Source: Saccharopolyspora gregorii
Lineage (GTDB): Bacteria > Actinomycetota > Actinomycetes > Mycobacteriales > Pseudonocardiaceae
Direction: 5' to 3'
DNA: 64,000 nucleotides
Assembly: GCF_024734405.1 (NCBI RefSeq)
Contig: NZ_CP059556.1
Location: 3,534,001 to 3,598,000, forward strand
A program made the translations under genes and the position numbers. Positions 49,250-57,784 of the stretch are shown here, piece by piece. Position 1 is the first letter of the stretch; every line of letters starts with the position of its first letter. The notes beneath the pieces are model-generated. The model made no database searches and had not been told where the DNA came from. It worked only from the letters and a program-made list of their open reading frames with translations.

Positions 49250-50424
49250 GCGGAACGCTCCTCGGCAGCGGGATTCCAGAGGGCGGCGGGTACCAGGACC
49301 TCGCCGGACATCAGCAGGCGGGCGGTGCGCAGCAGTCCCGAGCGCAGCACCCGGCCGGGTTCGGCGGGGTCGAGCCCCAGGGTGACGCTGAACTCGCCGG
49401 ACGGGTGCTCCACCGAGACGGTGGGTTCGGTGCCGCGGACCTCGGCGGCCACCTCGCGGGCGACGCTGCCCTCCAGTACGCACGCGGTGGCGGCGGTGAC
49501 CGCGGCCAGCACGCCGATCGAGCGGTGCGCGACCCGCGGGATGAGGCTGCGGGTGGACAGGTCGCCGCCGTGCCGGGGCGGCGCGACGAGCGTCATCTTC
49601 GGGTAGTTCTTCGCTTCCACGTCGCCGAGCCCCATCGCGCGGCCGCAGACCAGCCGCAGCGCCTCCACCTTCGCCCGGAGCTCCGCGTCGGCGTCGATCT
49701 CGGCGGGGTCCTCGTAGCCGGTGGAGCCGAGCCGCGCGGCTTGGACGACCACCAGCGGCTGCCCGTTGTCGATCAGCGTCACGTCCACCGCGCCGAGCCC
49801 GGGGACGTCGACGGTGTCCCGCGTGTTCCCGGTCGGCAGCAGCGAACCGGCCACCGAGCCCGCGGTGTCCAGGAACCCGATCTCGACCGGCGCGGCGGTG
49901 CCGGGGACGCCGTCGATGCGCGCGTCGCCCGCGTACTCGACGTGCCTGGTCCCGTCCGGTCCGGCGGGGGTGCGGACGGTGATCTCGGCGACCATGCCGG
50001 TGTTGCGGGTGAGCACGCGGGCGGTGGTGCGGTCGGCGTCCGGGACGACCATGCCGGTCTCGACGGCGAACGGGAGCACCGCGGCGAGCATGTTCCCGCA
50101 GTTCGCGGTCGTGTCGACGGTGCTCCCGCCGGGCTGCACCTGGCCGAACGTCCACTCCACGTCCACGCCGGGGCGCTCGCCCGGGCGCACGATCCCGACC
50201 TTGCTGGTCAGCGGGTGCGCTCCCCCGAGCCCGTCGATCTGCCGCTCGTCCGGGGAACCGAGCGCGGCCAGCAGCACGGCGTCGCGGGTGGGAACGTCCG
50301 CGGGCAGCGCCCGCTCGTCGAAGAACGGTCCCCGCGAGGTGCCGCCCCGCAGGAACAGGCACGGGACCGCGGTCTGCGCGCCGCGGCGGTGCGAGCGCGC
50401 GGCCGGTCCGGCGTCGGCGGGCAT
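49246..50424 (-). CDS. galD: 4-oxalomesaconate tautomerase (PrpF family)
   Basis: The 392-aa protein has the PrpF/DAP-epimerase-like fold: '[14 protein letters not shown]', '[17 protein letters not shown]' (Cys-Gly-Asn, catalytic Cys) and '[21 protein letters not shown]'. GalD interconverts keto and enol forms of 4-oxalomesaconate in gallate catabolism; PrpF-like methylaconitate isomerases are the alternative, but the ligJ/ligK/ligI neighbours decide the call. The ATG at 50424 has GGAGGAGG upstream. It is the first gene of the operon, behind a GATTGTTAACAATC palindrome. Confidence 0.88.
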   Translation of the reverse strand: MPADAGPAARSHRRGAQTAVPCLFLRGGTSRGPFFDERALPADVPTRDAVLLAALGSPDERQIDGLGGAHPLTSKVGIVRPGERPGVDVEWTFGQVQPGGSTVDTTANCGNMLAAVLPFAVETGMVVPDADRTTARVLTRNTGMVAEITVRTPAGPDGTRHVEYAGDARIDGVPGTAAPVEIGFLDTAGSVAGSLLPTGNTRDTVDVPGLGAVDVTLIDNGQPLVVVQAARLGSTGYEDPAEIDADAELRAKVEALRLVCGRAMGLGDVEAKNYPKMTLVAPPRHGGDLSTRSLIPRVAHRSIGVLAAVTAATACVLEGSVAREVAAEVRGTEPTVSVEHPSGEFSVTLGLDPAEPGRVLRSGLLRTARLLMSGEVLVPAALWNPAAEERSA

Positions 50425-50497
50425 GGCATTCCTCCTCCGAGGTGCCGCGGGTGCGGCGTCCTCCGTGGGCATGCCGAGCAACCTAAACTATGAACAC

Positions 50498-50511
50498 GAT
50501 TGTTAACAATC
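50498..50511. promoter_or_regulatory. GntR-type operator before the aromatic operon
   Basis: GATTGTTAACAATC is a perfect 14-base palindrome, 74 bases before the tautomerase ATG and 167 bases before the divergent porter. TTGGACAAAATC follows it. It matches the site before the GntR gene at 42516 in the ATTG-N4-CAAT core. Confidence 0.7.
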
Positions 50512-50677
50512 CCTTGGACAAAATCAGATTCGGTGCGTGGTCCCGGACATCGGGGGCCTGGCGGACCGGAGGCCGCGCCCGCGCTCCGGCACCAGCACGT
50601 TGCCAGCGCTGCGACCAGGGGCGGGGCGCCATAGCATCGCATCCGCCACGGCCCTCCAGCGCCTGCGAGGAGTGCGG

Positions 50678-52201
50678 ATGTCCGAACAACACGGCGGATC
50701 CGACGACCCGGAGCTCGCGGGCTTCGACGAGGAGCCGGACCTGTCGGCGGCGGAGCGGGACCTGCGTGGTGTGCCCACCCGGACGCCCGCGGGGGATCCG
50801 ATCCGGAACGTGTACTACGTGGCGTTCGTGGCCGCGCTGGGCGGCCTGCTGTACGGGTACGACACCGGGGTCATCTCCGGCACCCTGATCCAGATCGCCC
50901 AGGACTTCGGCATCACCGAGTCCTACCGGCTGTTCGGCGCCACCATCCCCGGCCACACCATCGAAGAGGTGATCACCGCCTCGATCCTGGTCGGCGCGGT
51001 GGTGGGCGCGCTCGGCGCGGGCTGGTTCGCGATGCGGTTCGGCCGCCGGTCGACGATCATCACCGTCGCGGTGATCTTCGCGGTCGGCGTGGTGCTGGCC
51101 GGGCTCTCCCCCGAACCGCTGACGCTGATCGGCAGCAGGCTGCTGCTGGGGCTGGCGGTGGGCGGCTGCACCCAGACCATCCCGACCTACATCGCCGAGC
51201 TGTCCCCGCCGGAGCGCCGCGGTGGTTTCGTCACCTTCTTCAACGTCGCGATCGGCATCGGCATCCTCGCCGCCGCGCTGGTCAACGTGGTGTTCCGCGA
51301 AGCCGGCTGGCACTGGAAGATCATGGTCGCGGTGGTGCCCGCGGGCCTGCTGGTCCTCGGCATGCTCCGGGCCCCCGAGAGCCCGCGCTGGCTCGTGCAC
51401 CACGACCACGTCGACGCGGCGCGGATGGTGCTGCGGTGGGTCCGGCCCGACGGTCCGGCCGCCGACCGCGAGGTGCGCGGGATCGAGCACGTGCTCCAGC
51501 GGGAGAACGAAGCCCGCGGCGGCCCGTGGTCGGCCCTGGGCGAGAAGTGGCTGCGCCCGGCGCTGGTCGCGGGCCTGGCGGTCGCGATCTTCACCCAGAT
51601 CACCGGGCTGGAGATGATGATCTACTACACGCCGGTCATCCTGACCATGGTCGGCTTCTCGTCCGGGTTCTCGCTGTGGGCCAACGTCGGCGTCGGCGTC
51701 GTGTACGTGGTGATGACGCTGGTCGGCAAGCTGGTCGTCGACCGGATCGGCCGCCGCAGCCTAATGCTGACCATGCTGCCCGGGTCGGCGATCTCGATCG
51801 CGCTGTTCGGGCTGCTGTTCCTGGTCTCCGGCCAGCGGCCGGACCCGTGGCTCGCCCTGGCGCTGCTGCTGGCGTTCATGTTCTTCCAGGCGGGCGGCAT
51901 CCAGGTCGTCGGCTGGCTGATCGGCTCGGAGATCTACCCGCTGCGGATCCGGCCCGCCGCCACCGGCCTGCACGCCGCCGCGCTGTGGGGGGCGAACCTG
52001 CTGGTCACCTCGACGGCGCTCACCCTCGTCAACGCGCTCACCCTGGGTGGGGCGATGCTGGTCTACGCCGCGCTGAACGTCCTGGCCTGGGTGGTCGTGC
52101 TGCTCCGCGTGCCCGAGACGAAGGGCCGGTCGCTGGAGACCATCGAGCGCAGTCTCAAGCGCGGCACCTTCCTGCCCGAACCGGTGCGGCACAGGTCCTG
52201 A
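50678..52201 (+). CDS. MFS sugar porter (SP family)
   Basis: The 507-aa protein carries the sugar-porter set: 'GGLLYGYDTGVISGTL', 'AMRFGRRSTI', 'PTYIAELSPPERRG', 'RAPESPRWLVHHDH', 'DRIGRRSLML' and 'VPETKGRSLETIE'. An acidic N-terminal tail of about 45 residues precedes segment 1. The ATG at 50678 has GAGGAG 7 bases upstream. It is divergent from the aromatic operon and shares its 250-base upstream region, so the GntR protein might also affect it. Otherwise it has no operon partner. The sugar or polyol is unknown. Confidence 0.9.
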   Translation: MSEQHGGSDDPELAGFDEEPDLSAAERDLRGVPTRTPAGDPIRNVYYVAFVAALGGLLYGYDTGVISGTLIQIAQDFGITESYRLFGATIPGHTIEEVITASILVGAVVGALGAGWFAMRFGRRSTIITVAVIFAVGVVLAGLSPEPLTLIGSRLLLGLAVGGCTQTIPTYIAELSPPERRGGFVTFFNVAIGIGILAAALVNVVFREAGWHWKIMVAVVPAGLLVLGMLRAPESPRWLVHHDHVDAARMVLRWVRPDGPAADREVRGIEHVLQRENEARGGPWSALGEKWLRPALVAGLAVAIFTQITGLEMMIYYTPVILTMVGFSSGFSLWANVGVGVVYVVMTLVGKLVVDRIGRRSLMLTMLPGSAISIALFGLLFLVSGQRPDPWLALALLLAFMFFQAGGIQVVGWLIGSEIYPLRIRPAATGLHAAALWGANLLVTSTALTLVNALTLGGAMLVYAALNVLAWVVVLLRVPETKGRSLETIERSLKRGTFLPEPVRHRS

Positions 52202-52225
52202 CGCCGCCGCGCGGACGGTCTCACC

Positions 52226-52249
52226 AGCTGCGCGCCGCGGCGCGCAGCT
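52226..52249. terminator. Perfect palindrome between porter and SorC genes
   Basis: AGCTGCGCGCCG is followed directly by its reverse complement (24 bases). Placed between convergent stops, it is probably a bidirectional terminator. Confidence 0.65.
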
Positions 52250-52309
52250 CCCCGAAGACGAGCGCGCGGGGCGAGGCGGTCGGCGTCCGCTAGCGGCGGA
52301 CCCGGCCGC

Positions 52310-53233
52310 TCACCCGAGCGCGAGCAGCTCCTCGGCGGCGGTGGCGTCGGTGACGAGGCCGTGGATGAGGCCGGAGCGGATCGCCGCGAGCATCGCCTTG
52401 GTCTTCGTGGCACCGCCGCCGACGGCGATCACCTCCGGGACCTGGCGCAGCAGCTCCGCCGGGATCGCGATGCAGCGGTCCTCCAGCCCGGAGACCACGC
52501 CGCCCTGCACGTTGAGCAGCGTCCCGCACACCTCGGCCTGCACGCCCTTGGCGAGCAGCGCCCGCCGCTCCTCCACCGGCAGCGAATCGTGCATCTTCGA
52601 ATCCGGCGGGTCCCAGCTGCCGACGCCCACGACCGCCCGCGTCACCGTCCGGTGCAGCTCCAGCGCGCGGGCGATCCCGGGCTGGCTGCGCAGCCCGCGG
52701 GCCGTGGTGGTGTCGGCGACGACGAACGGCGCGTAGATCGGGCTCGCCGGGCCGCCGTTGACCGCGGACACCTGCCGCACCAGCTCGACGGTGTTCTCCG
52801 AGACCGAACCGGCGACCCCGGTCAGCTGCACCACCGGGCAGGTCGCCAGCTCGGTCAGCGACTCGGGGATCGAACCGAGCGTGCGGCCCCAGGCGACGCC
52901 GAGGCAGTCGTCCTCGGTCACCACGTCGCCGAGCAGCTCGGCGGCGACCTTGCCGAGCTGGCGCCGCCGGGTGGCCGCGTCGTCGGCCGTGACCACGGCG
53001 AGCGCCCGCTTCAACCCGAAGTGGCGGCGCAGCCGGTCCGAGAGCCCGGCGTCCACACCGGACGGGAGTTCGACGGTGATGCGCACGATCCCCGCCGCGT
53101 GCGCGGCGTCGAGCAGCCGCGCCACCTGGAACCGCGACAGCGCGAGGTCCTCCGCGATCTGGGACTTCGTCCGCTTCTCGAAGTAGTGCTTCGTCGCGAC
53201 GAGCGCGGCCAGCATCTGGCGCTCCGGACCCAC
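52310..53233 (-). CDS. SorC/DeoR-family sugar-binding transcriptional regulator
   Basis: The 307-aa protein has an N-terminal helix-turn-helix ('KSQIAEDLALSRFQVARLLDAA') and a SorC-type effector domain: 'CLGVAWGRTL', 'VVQLTGVAGSV', 'VVGVGSWDP', 'CIAIPAELLRQVPEVIAVGGGATKTKAMLAAIR'-type end (G-G-x-x-K). Such regulators sense phosphorylated sugars or polyols. The GTG at 53233 (GGGAG upstream) or the ATG at 53215 (GGAG upstream) may be the start. A perfect 16-base palindrome lies 25 bases upstream. It is divergent from the polyol dehydrogenase/transporter genes and probably controls them. Confidence 0.85.
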   Translation of the reverse strand: MGPERQMLAALVATKHYFEKRTKSQIAEDLALSRFQVARLLDAAHAAGIVRITVELPSGVDAGLSDRLRRHFGLKRALAVVTADDAATRRRQLGKVAAELLGDVVTEDDCLGVAWGRTLGSIPESLTELATCPVVQLTGVAGSVSENTVELVRQVSAVNGGPASPIYAPFVVADTTTARGLRSQPGIARALELHRTVTRAVVGVGSWDPPDSKMHDSLPVEERRALLAKGVQAEVCGTLLNVQGGVVSGLEDRCIAIPAELLRQVPEVIAVGGGATKTKAMLAAIRSGLIHGLVTDATAAEELLALG

Positions 53234-53801
53234 CTGGACTCCCGACTGGCGTGACGACCGCTCATATGAGCGGCCGGTGTTGACTGATGAGCGGGGCGGG
53301 TCCGAAGGTAGCACCTCGTCGACATCGGGGTCCGACGCGCGAGGAGAGCAGTGCACGGCAACGCGACAGGACCGGCTCACCGGAGCCGGGCCGGGCGGTG
53401 GGGACGAACCACCGCCTCCGGTCGAGGCTGCCCGGCCCCTCGCCTCGGGCACGACCCGGCCCACGAGCGCCCGGCTGATCGGCGCCTCGCCGGCCCGGTA
53501 CGGCCGGGTCACCCCGTACCCCGCTCCCCCGAACCGGCCCGCCGGGCGGGGCAGCAGCGGCGATCCGGCGGAACCGGGTGGCCCGGGACGGCGCCGGAGG
53601 AGCGGACATCTGCGCAGAGTCCGCCCGTCCGGCCCGCCCCGGCCGCACCGGTCGCCGCTCCCCCGTTGACCCGCGGCCCGCTGGGCGCCCGCGATGGCGG
53701 AGTGCACCGCGTCATCGCAGGCAGCAGCCCGCCCTGGCAACGGAGATGATCCGCCCCGCGGGCGGATCGATGATCGAGAAGTGGAACCACTGGAGGCAAA
53801 G
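53234..53801. other. Long divergent regulatory gap
   Basis: These 568 bases separate the SorC gene and the polyol dehydrogenase gene. They hold the 16-base palindrome at 53258 and a half-site TGATGAGCGG at 53286. Open frames on both strands here lack ribosome sites and recognisable products, so I treat them as chance in GC-rich DNA. A TTGACCCG near 53666 is the only -35-like element I noticed for the rightward operon. Confidence 0.45.
53258..53273. promoter_or_regulatory. Probable SorC operator (perfect 16-base palindrome)
   Basis: CCGCTCATATGAGCGG lies 25 bases before the SorC start. A half copy (TGATGAGCGG) follows 13 bases downstream, which suggests a tetramer-binding region as in other SorC proteins. 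Confidence 0.7.
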
Positions 53802-54893
53802 GTGCCGAACCCCATTCCCAGCCGGATGTCGGCTGTCGTCGTCCACGGCCCGGAGGACTACCGCCTGGAAGAGGTGGACGTCCCCGCACCGGCCGCGGGC
53901 GAGTTGTTGATCGAAGTGGAAGCGGTCGGCGTCTGCGCCAGCGACCTGAAGTGCTACCACGGCGCCGCGAAGTTCTGGGGCGACGAGAACCGCGCCGCCT
54001 GGGCGCAGAAGGGGATCATCCCCGGCCACGAGTTCGTCGGCACCGTCGTGTCCGGTGACGAGGAGGCGCTGCGGCACCACAAGGTGGAGGTCGGCGACCG
54101 GATCGCCTGCGAGCAGATCGTGCCCTGCGAGGAGTGCCGGTACTGCCGCCGCGGCGAGTACTGGATGTGCGGGCCGCACGACATGTTCGGCTTCCGCAAC
54201 TACCACGGCGCCATGGCCCAGTACACGCTGGTGCCGAAGAAGGCCCGCGCGCACAAGGTCTCGCACGACCTGAAGCCGGAGCACGCCGCCTACGCCGAAC
54301 CGCTGTCCTGCGCGCTGCACGCGGTGGAGCGCGCCGACATCAAGTTCGGCGACGTGGTCGTCGTCGCGGGCTGCGGCCCCATCGGCCTCGGCCTGATCGC
54401 CGGTGCGCGGCAGAAGAACCCGATGACGCTGGTCGCGCTGGACCTCGACGACGACAAGCTCGAACTGGGCCGCCGCTGCGGCGCCGACGTCACCTTCAAC
54501 CCGTTGAAGGACGACGTGGTCGCCAAGGTCGCCGAACTGACCGAGGGCTACGGCGCCGACGTCTACCTGGAGGGCACCGGTGCCACCCCGGCGGTCGGGC
54601 AGGGGCTGAACCTGCTGCGCAAGCTCGGGACCTACGTGGAGTACTCGGTGTTCGGCTCGGACGTGACGGTCGACTGGTCGATCATCTCCGACGACAAGGA
54701 GCTCAACGTCCTCGGCGCGCACCTCGGGCCGCACTGCTGGCCCGCGGCGATCAAGCTGCTGGAGCAGGGCAAGATCCCGGTCGACGAGATCTGCACCCAC
54801 CAGCTCGGTTTGAGCGAGTTCCAGCAGGCCCTCGACCTGGTCGCCGACACCTCGGGTGCGTCGGTCAAGGTCTCGATCCTGCCCAACGCGTGA
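53802..54893 (+). CDS. Zinc-dependent polyol dehydrogenase (erythritol/L-threitol dehydrogenase-like)
   Basis: The 363-aa MDR protein has catalytic zinc ligands Cys ('GVCASDLKCYHG') and His-Glu ('PGHEFVG'). Structural zinc cysteines lie in 'CEECRYCRRGEYWMC' and the NAD Rossmann motif is 'VVVAGCGPIGLGLIAG'. 'GAAKFWGDENRAAW' and 'DVTVDWSIISDDKELNVLGAHLGP' match what I recall of proteins annotated erythritol/L-threitol dehydrogenase, but this is memory, not a search. The GTG has GGAGG 6 bases upstream. A polyol transporter gene follows after 14 bases and a SorC regulator faces it, so polyol oxidation to a ketose is the likely role. Confidence 0.85.
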   Translation: MPNPIPSRMSAVVVHGPEDYRLEEVDVPAPAAGELLIEVEAVGVCASDLKCYHGAAKFWGDENRAAWAQKGIIPGHEFVGTVVSGDEEALRHHKVEVGDRIACEQIVPCEECRYCRRGEYWMCGPHDMFGFRNYHGAMAQYTLVPKKARAHKVSHDLKPEHAAYAEPLSCALHAVERADIKFGDVVVVAGCGPIGLGLIAGARQKNPMTLVALDLDDDKLELGRRCGADVTFNPLKDDVVAKVAELTEGYGADVYLEGTGATPAVGQGLNLLRKLGTYVEYSVFGSDVTVDWSIISDDKELNVLGAHLGPHCWPAAIKLLEQGKIPVDEICTHQLGLSEFQQALDLVADTSGASVKVSILPNA

Positions 54894-54907
54894 AGGGCGG
54901 GACGAAC

Positions 54908-56221
54908 ATGACCACCACCGAGACCACCGGCGCGCAGCGCGAGACGTTCCTCGACCGGGTCGGCATCCCGCACTCGCTGCGCTGGGGATTCCTCGCCGTG
55001 CTCGTCTTCATGACCGGCAACGGCACCGAGACCAACTTCATCTCACCGCACATCGAGACGGTGCTGGGCAGCCCCGCGGCCACGGTCAGCACGCTCATCT
55101 CCATGTACGGCGTGTCCGTGCTGGTGGGCAGCTACCTGTCCGGCGTGCTGGCCGACCTGTGGGGGCCGCGCCGCGTGATGCAGCTCGGCGCCGCCGTGTG
55201 GGTGGTGTTCGAGGCGCTGTTCCTGCTGGCGCTCGGCACCGGCAGCATGCCGCTGGTGTTCCTGACCTACTTCCTGCGCGGGTTCGGCTATCCGCTGTTC
55301 GCGTTCGCGTTCCTGGTGTGGGTCAACGTGGTCACCCCGGTGGAGCGCAACGGCAAGGCCGTCGGCTGGTTCTACGTGATGTTCACCGGCGGCCTGCCCA
55401 CGCTGGGTTCGCTGTACGCGCTGGGCATGATCCCCCTCTTCGGCGGTGGAACGGGCGGGGAGACCGGGGCGATGGTCGCCTCCATCGCGCTCGTGGTGAT
55501 CGGCTTCCTGATCGGGCAGTTCGCGGTGCGCGACCCGCGCGGCGACCGCCGCGTCGCCGCCGCGGAACTCTCGACCACCGAGGTGCTGACCGCGGGGCTG
55601 CGGCTCACCGCGCGCCGGCCGAAGATCCTGATGGGCTTCCTGGTCCGGCTGATCAACACCGCGCCGCAGTACGGCATGTTCATCATCCTGCCGACGGTGA
55701 TCGCCGACGAGCTCGGCTGGGGGCAGTCGCGCTGGCTGGTCATGACGACGCTGGTCTACGCGTCGAACATCCTGCTCAACGCCGTGTTCGGCGCCATCGG
55801 CGACCAGTGGGGCTGGCGGCGGACCGTGCAGTGGTTCGGCGTCTTCGGGTCCGCGGTCGGACTGCTCGCCTGGTGGTACGTGGCGCACCTGGTCCCCGCG
55901 GGATCGACGTGGGGATTCTGGGCCGCGACCGCCGCGGGCTGCCTGTTCGGCGCGCTGCTCGCCGGGTTCGTCCCGATGGGGGCGATCATGCCGGCGCTCG
56001 CCCCCGAGCAGAAGGGCGCGGCGATGGCCATGTACACCACCGCGGCGGGGGGCGCCGCGTTCCTCGGCGCCGCCGTCCCGGCCGTGGTGCTGAGCATCGG
56101 GCTCGGCAACTCCGGCGTGGTGTGGGCGTTCGTCCTGCTCTACGTGGCCGCGTTCATCATGGTCGGCTACCTGAAGGTGCCGGAGGACGAGAACCGGCGG
56201 GCGGTGGCCGCGAGCCGCTGA
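54908..56221 (+). CDS. MFS polyol transporter (RbtT/DalT/CsbX family)
   Basis: The 437-aa protein has twelve membrane segments and begins 'RVGIPHSLRWGFLAVLVFMTGNGTE', an N-terminus like that of the ribitol/arabitol transporters. 'SGVLADLWGPRRVMQ' is motif A and 'YFLRGFGYPLFAFAFLVW' is typical of CsbX/RbtT proteins. It is co-transcribed with the polyol dehydrogenase (14-base gap), so it should import the same polyol. The ribosome site is weak (GGGACG). A strong hairpin follows the stop. Confidence 0.88.
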   Translation: MTTTETTGAQRETFLDRVGIPHSLRWGFLAVLVFMTGNGTETNFISPHIETVLGSPAATVSTLISMYGVSVLVGSYLSGVLADLWGPRRVMQLGAAVWVVFEALFLLALGTGSMPLVFLTYFLRGFGYPLFAFAFLVWVNVVTPVERNGKAVGWFYVMFTGGLPTLGSLYALGMIPLFGGGTGGETGAMVASIALVVIGFLIGQFAVRDPRGDRRVAAAELSTTEVLTAGLRLTARRPKILMGFLVRLINTAPQYGMFIILPTVIADELGWGQSRWLVMTTLVYASNILLNAVFGAIGDQWGWRRTVQWFGVFGSAVGLLAWWYVAHLVPAGSTWGFWAATAAGCLFGALLAGFVPMGAIMPALAPEQKGAAMAMYTTAAGGAAFLGAAVPAVVLSIGLGNSGVVWAFVLLYVAAFIMVGYLKVPEDENRRAVAASR

Positions 56222-56236
56222 CCCGTTCCGCTCGAC

Positions 56237-56269
56237 GCAGGTCCGCCCGTGCCGCACGGGCGGACCTGC
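56237..56269 (+). terminator. Hairpin terminator after the polyol transporter
   Basis: GCAGGTCCGCCCGTG and its complement form a perfect 15-bp stem with a 3-base loop (CCG), 15 bases after the stop. Confidence 0.85.
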
Positions 56270-56413
56270 TCGTGTTCGGGACCCGTACCGGGCGGGCGGC
56301 ACCTCGCCACCGTCCACATCGGCCGGACGGGTGTCCGGGATCACTCGCCGCGACGGGATTTCGGGCGGGAATCCGCTTGACCGTGCCGCGACGGCCGGGC
56401 GTGTGCTGGGCGC

Positions 56414-57637
56414 ATGCCGCTCACCGCCGCCACCTACCTCGCCTCGCACCTGCTGAGCCTGCTCGGCAACGGGATCGCCGCGGTCGCGCTGCCGCTGATC
56501 GTGCTGCAGACCACCGGGAGCCCGCTGGGCACCGCGGTCCTCGCCGGGGCGACCGCGATCCCCGCCGTGGTGGTCGGCCTGCTCGGCGGAGTCGTGATCG
56601 ACCGGGTCGACCGGCGCACCGCCTCGGCGGTCTCCGACCTCGTCTCCGCCGCATCGGTCGCCGCGCTGCCCCTGGTCGACCTGCTCTGGGGCCTGAACCT
56701 GACCTGGTTCGTCCTGCTGGGGATCCTCGGCTCGTTCGGGGACGTGCCCGGCACGACGGCGCGCGAAGTGCTCGCGCCCGCGGTGGCGCGGCACGCCGGG
56801 ATCGACCTGACCCGGTTGATCGGCCTGCGCCAGACCACGACCTCCGCGGCCCTGGTGGTCGGCCCGGCGGCGGCCGGCCTGCTGCTCGCCACCTTCGACG
56901 CCACCTCGGTGCTGTGGATCACCGCGGGGACCTCGGCCGCGGCGGCGCTGCTGACGCGGACGCTGCCGCGCGGGCTCGGCGCGGTCGAGGCCACCGCGGC
57001 GCCGCGCCGCTCGGTGCTGCGGGAACTCGGCGAAGGCTTCGCCGTGGTGGGGCGGAGCCGGTTCCTGCTCGGCACGTCCGGGATCGTCGTCGGCCTCGCC
57101 GTGGCGCTCGGCGGGTTGCAGGGCCTGGTGATGCCGCTGTACTTCGACCGCATCGCCCGGCCCGACCTGCTCGGGCTGGTGCTCACCGCGCTCGCCGCCG
57201 GGATGCTGGGCGGCGCGGCGCTCTACGGCGCCGTCGGGCGGCGGCTCGGCACCCGGACGTGGCTGTCGATCGGATTCGCCCTCACCACCGCCGGATTCCT
57301 GCTGATGGCGTCCCTGCTCGCCCCGGCCGCGGTGTTCGCGGGCGCCGCCTTGCTCGGCCTGGGCAACTCCGTGGTCGGCGCGGTCGTCGGGGTGCTGCAG
57401 GTCGAACGCACCAGCGGTGCGGTGCGCGGGCGGGTGCTCAGCCTCAAGACCACACTGCTGACCGTCGCCGCCCCCGCCGGGATCGGGCTGGCCGGGGTGG
57501 TGGCCGAGCACGGGACGCCGGTCCTCGCCGGGCTCAGCGTCGCCGGGGTGTGGGTGCTGGTGCTGGCGGCCGTGCTCGGCACCCGCGCGCTGCGCGACGT
57601 GGCACCGGCGGCGGTCCCCTCCCCCGCCCGCGGCTGA
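56414..57637 (+). CDS. MFS exporter (EntS-like)
   Basis: The 407-aa protein has about twelve membrane segments, with 'LSLLGNGIAAVALPLIVLQTTGSPLGTAVLAG' style start (gene-typical of the DHA3/EntS group) and 'GGVVIDRVDRRTA' as motif A. Proteins of this group export siderophores or drugs. The ATG lacks a ribosome site; TTGACC (56377) and a poor TGTGCT -10 nearby could give a very short leader. It has no clear functional neighbour and is followed by the crotonase gene after 147 bases. Confidence 0.8.
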   Translation: MPLTAATYLASHLLSLLGNGIAAVALPLIVLQTTGSPLGTAVLAGATAIPAVVVGLLGGVVIDRVDRRTASAVSDLVSAASVAALPLVDLLWGLNLTWFVLLGILGSFGDVPGTTAREVLAPAVARHAGIDLTRLIGLRQTTTSAALVVGPAAAGLLLATFDATSVLWITAGTSAAAALLTRTLPRGLGAVEATAAPRRSVLRELGEGFAVVGRSRFLLGTSGIVVGLAVALGGLQGLVMPLYFDRIARPDLLGLVLTALAAGMLGGAALYGAVGRRLGTRTWLSIGFALTTAGFLLMASLLAPAAVFAGAALLGLGNSVVGAVVGVLQVERTSGAVRGRVLSLKTTLLTVAAPAGIGLAGVVAEHGTPVLAGLSVAGVWVLVLAAVLGTRALRDVAPAAVPSPARG

Positions 57638-57784
57638 GGACGCGGTGCGCACCGCGCGGCACGCGACGTGTGGTGGGCTGGTACCCGCCCCGGGGCCCGC
57701 CCGCAGCGGAGCACCGGCGGTGGCGCGGAGCGCACCACCGGCTCGGCGACGCGATCACACCGGCGTGACCAGGAGGAACCGACC

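Noticed and set aside
53277-53749. Possible small genes between SorC and the polyol dehydrogenase
   Set aside because: Several overlapping frames are open on both strands, but none has a ribosome site, recognisable motif or consistent codon pattern.
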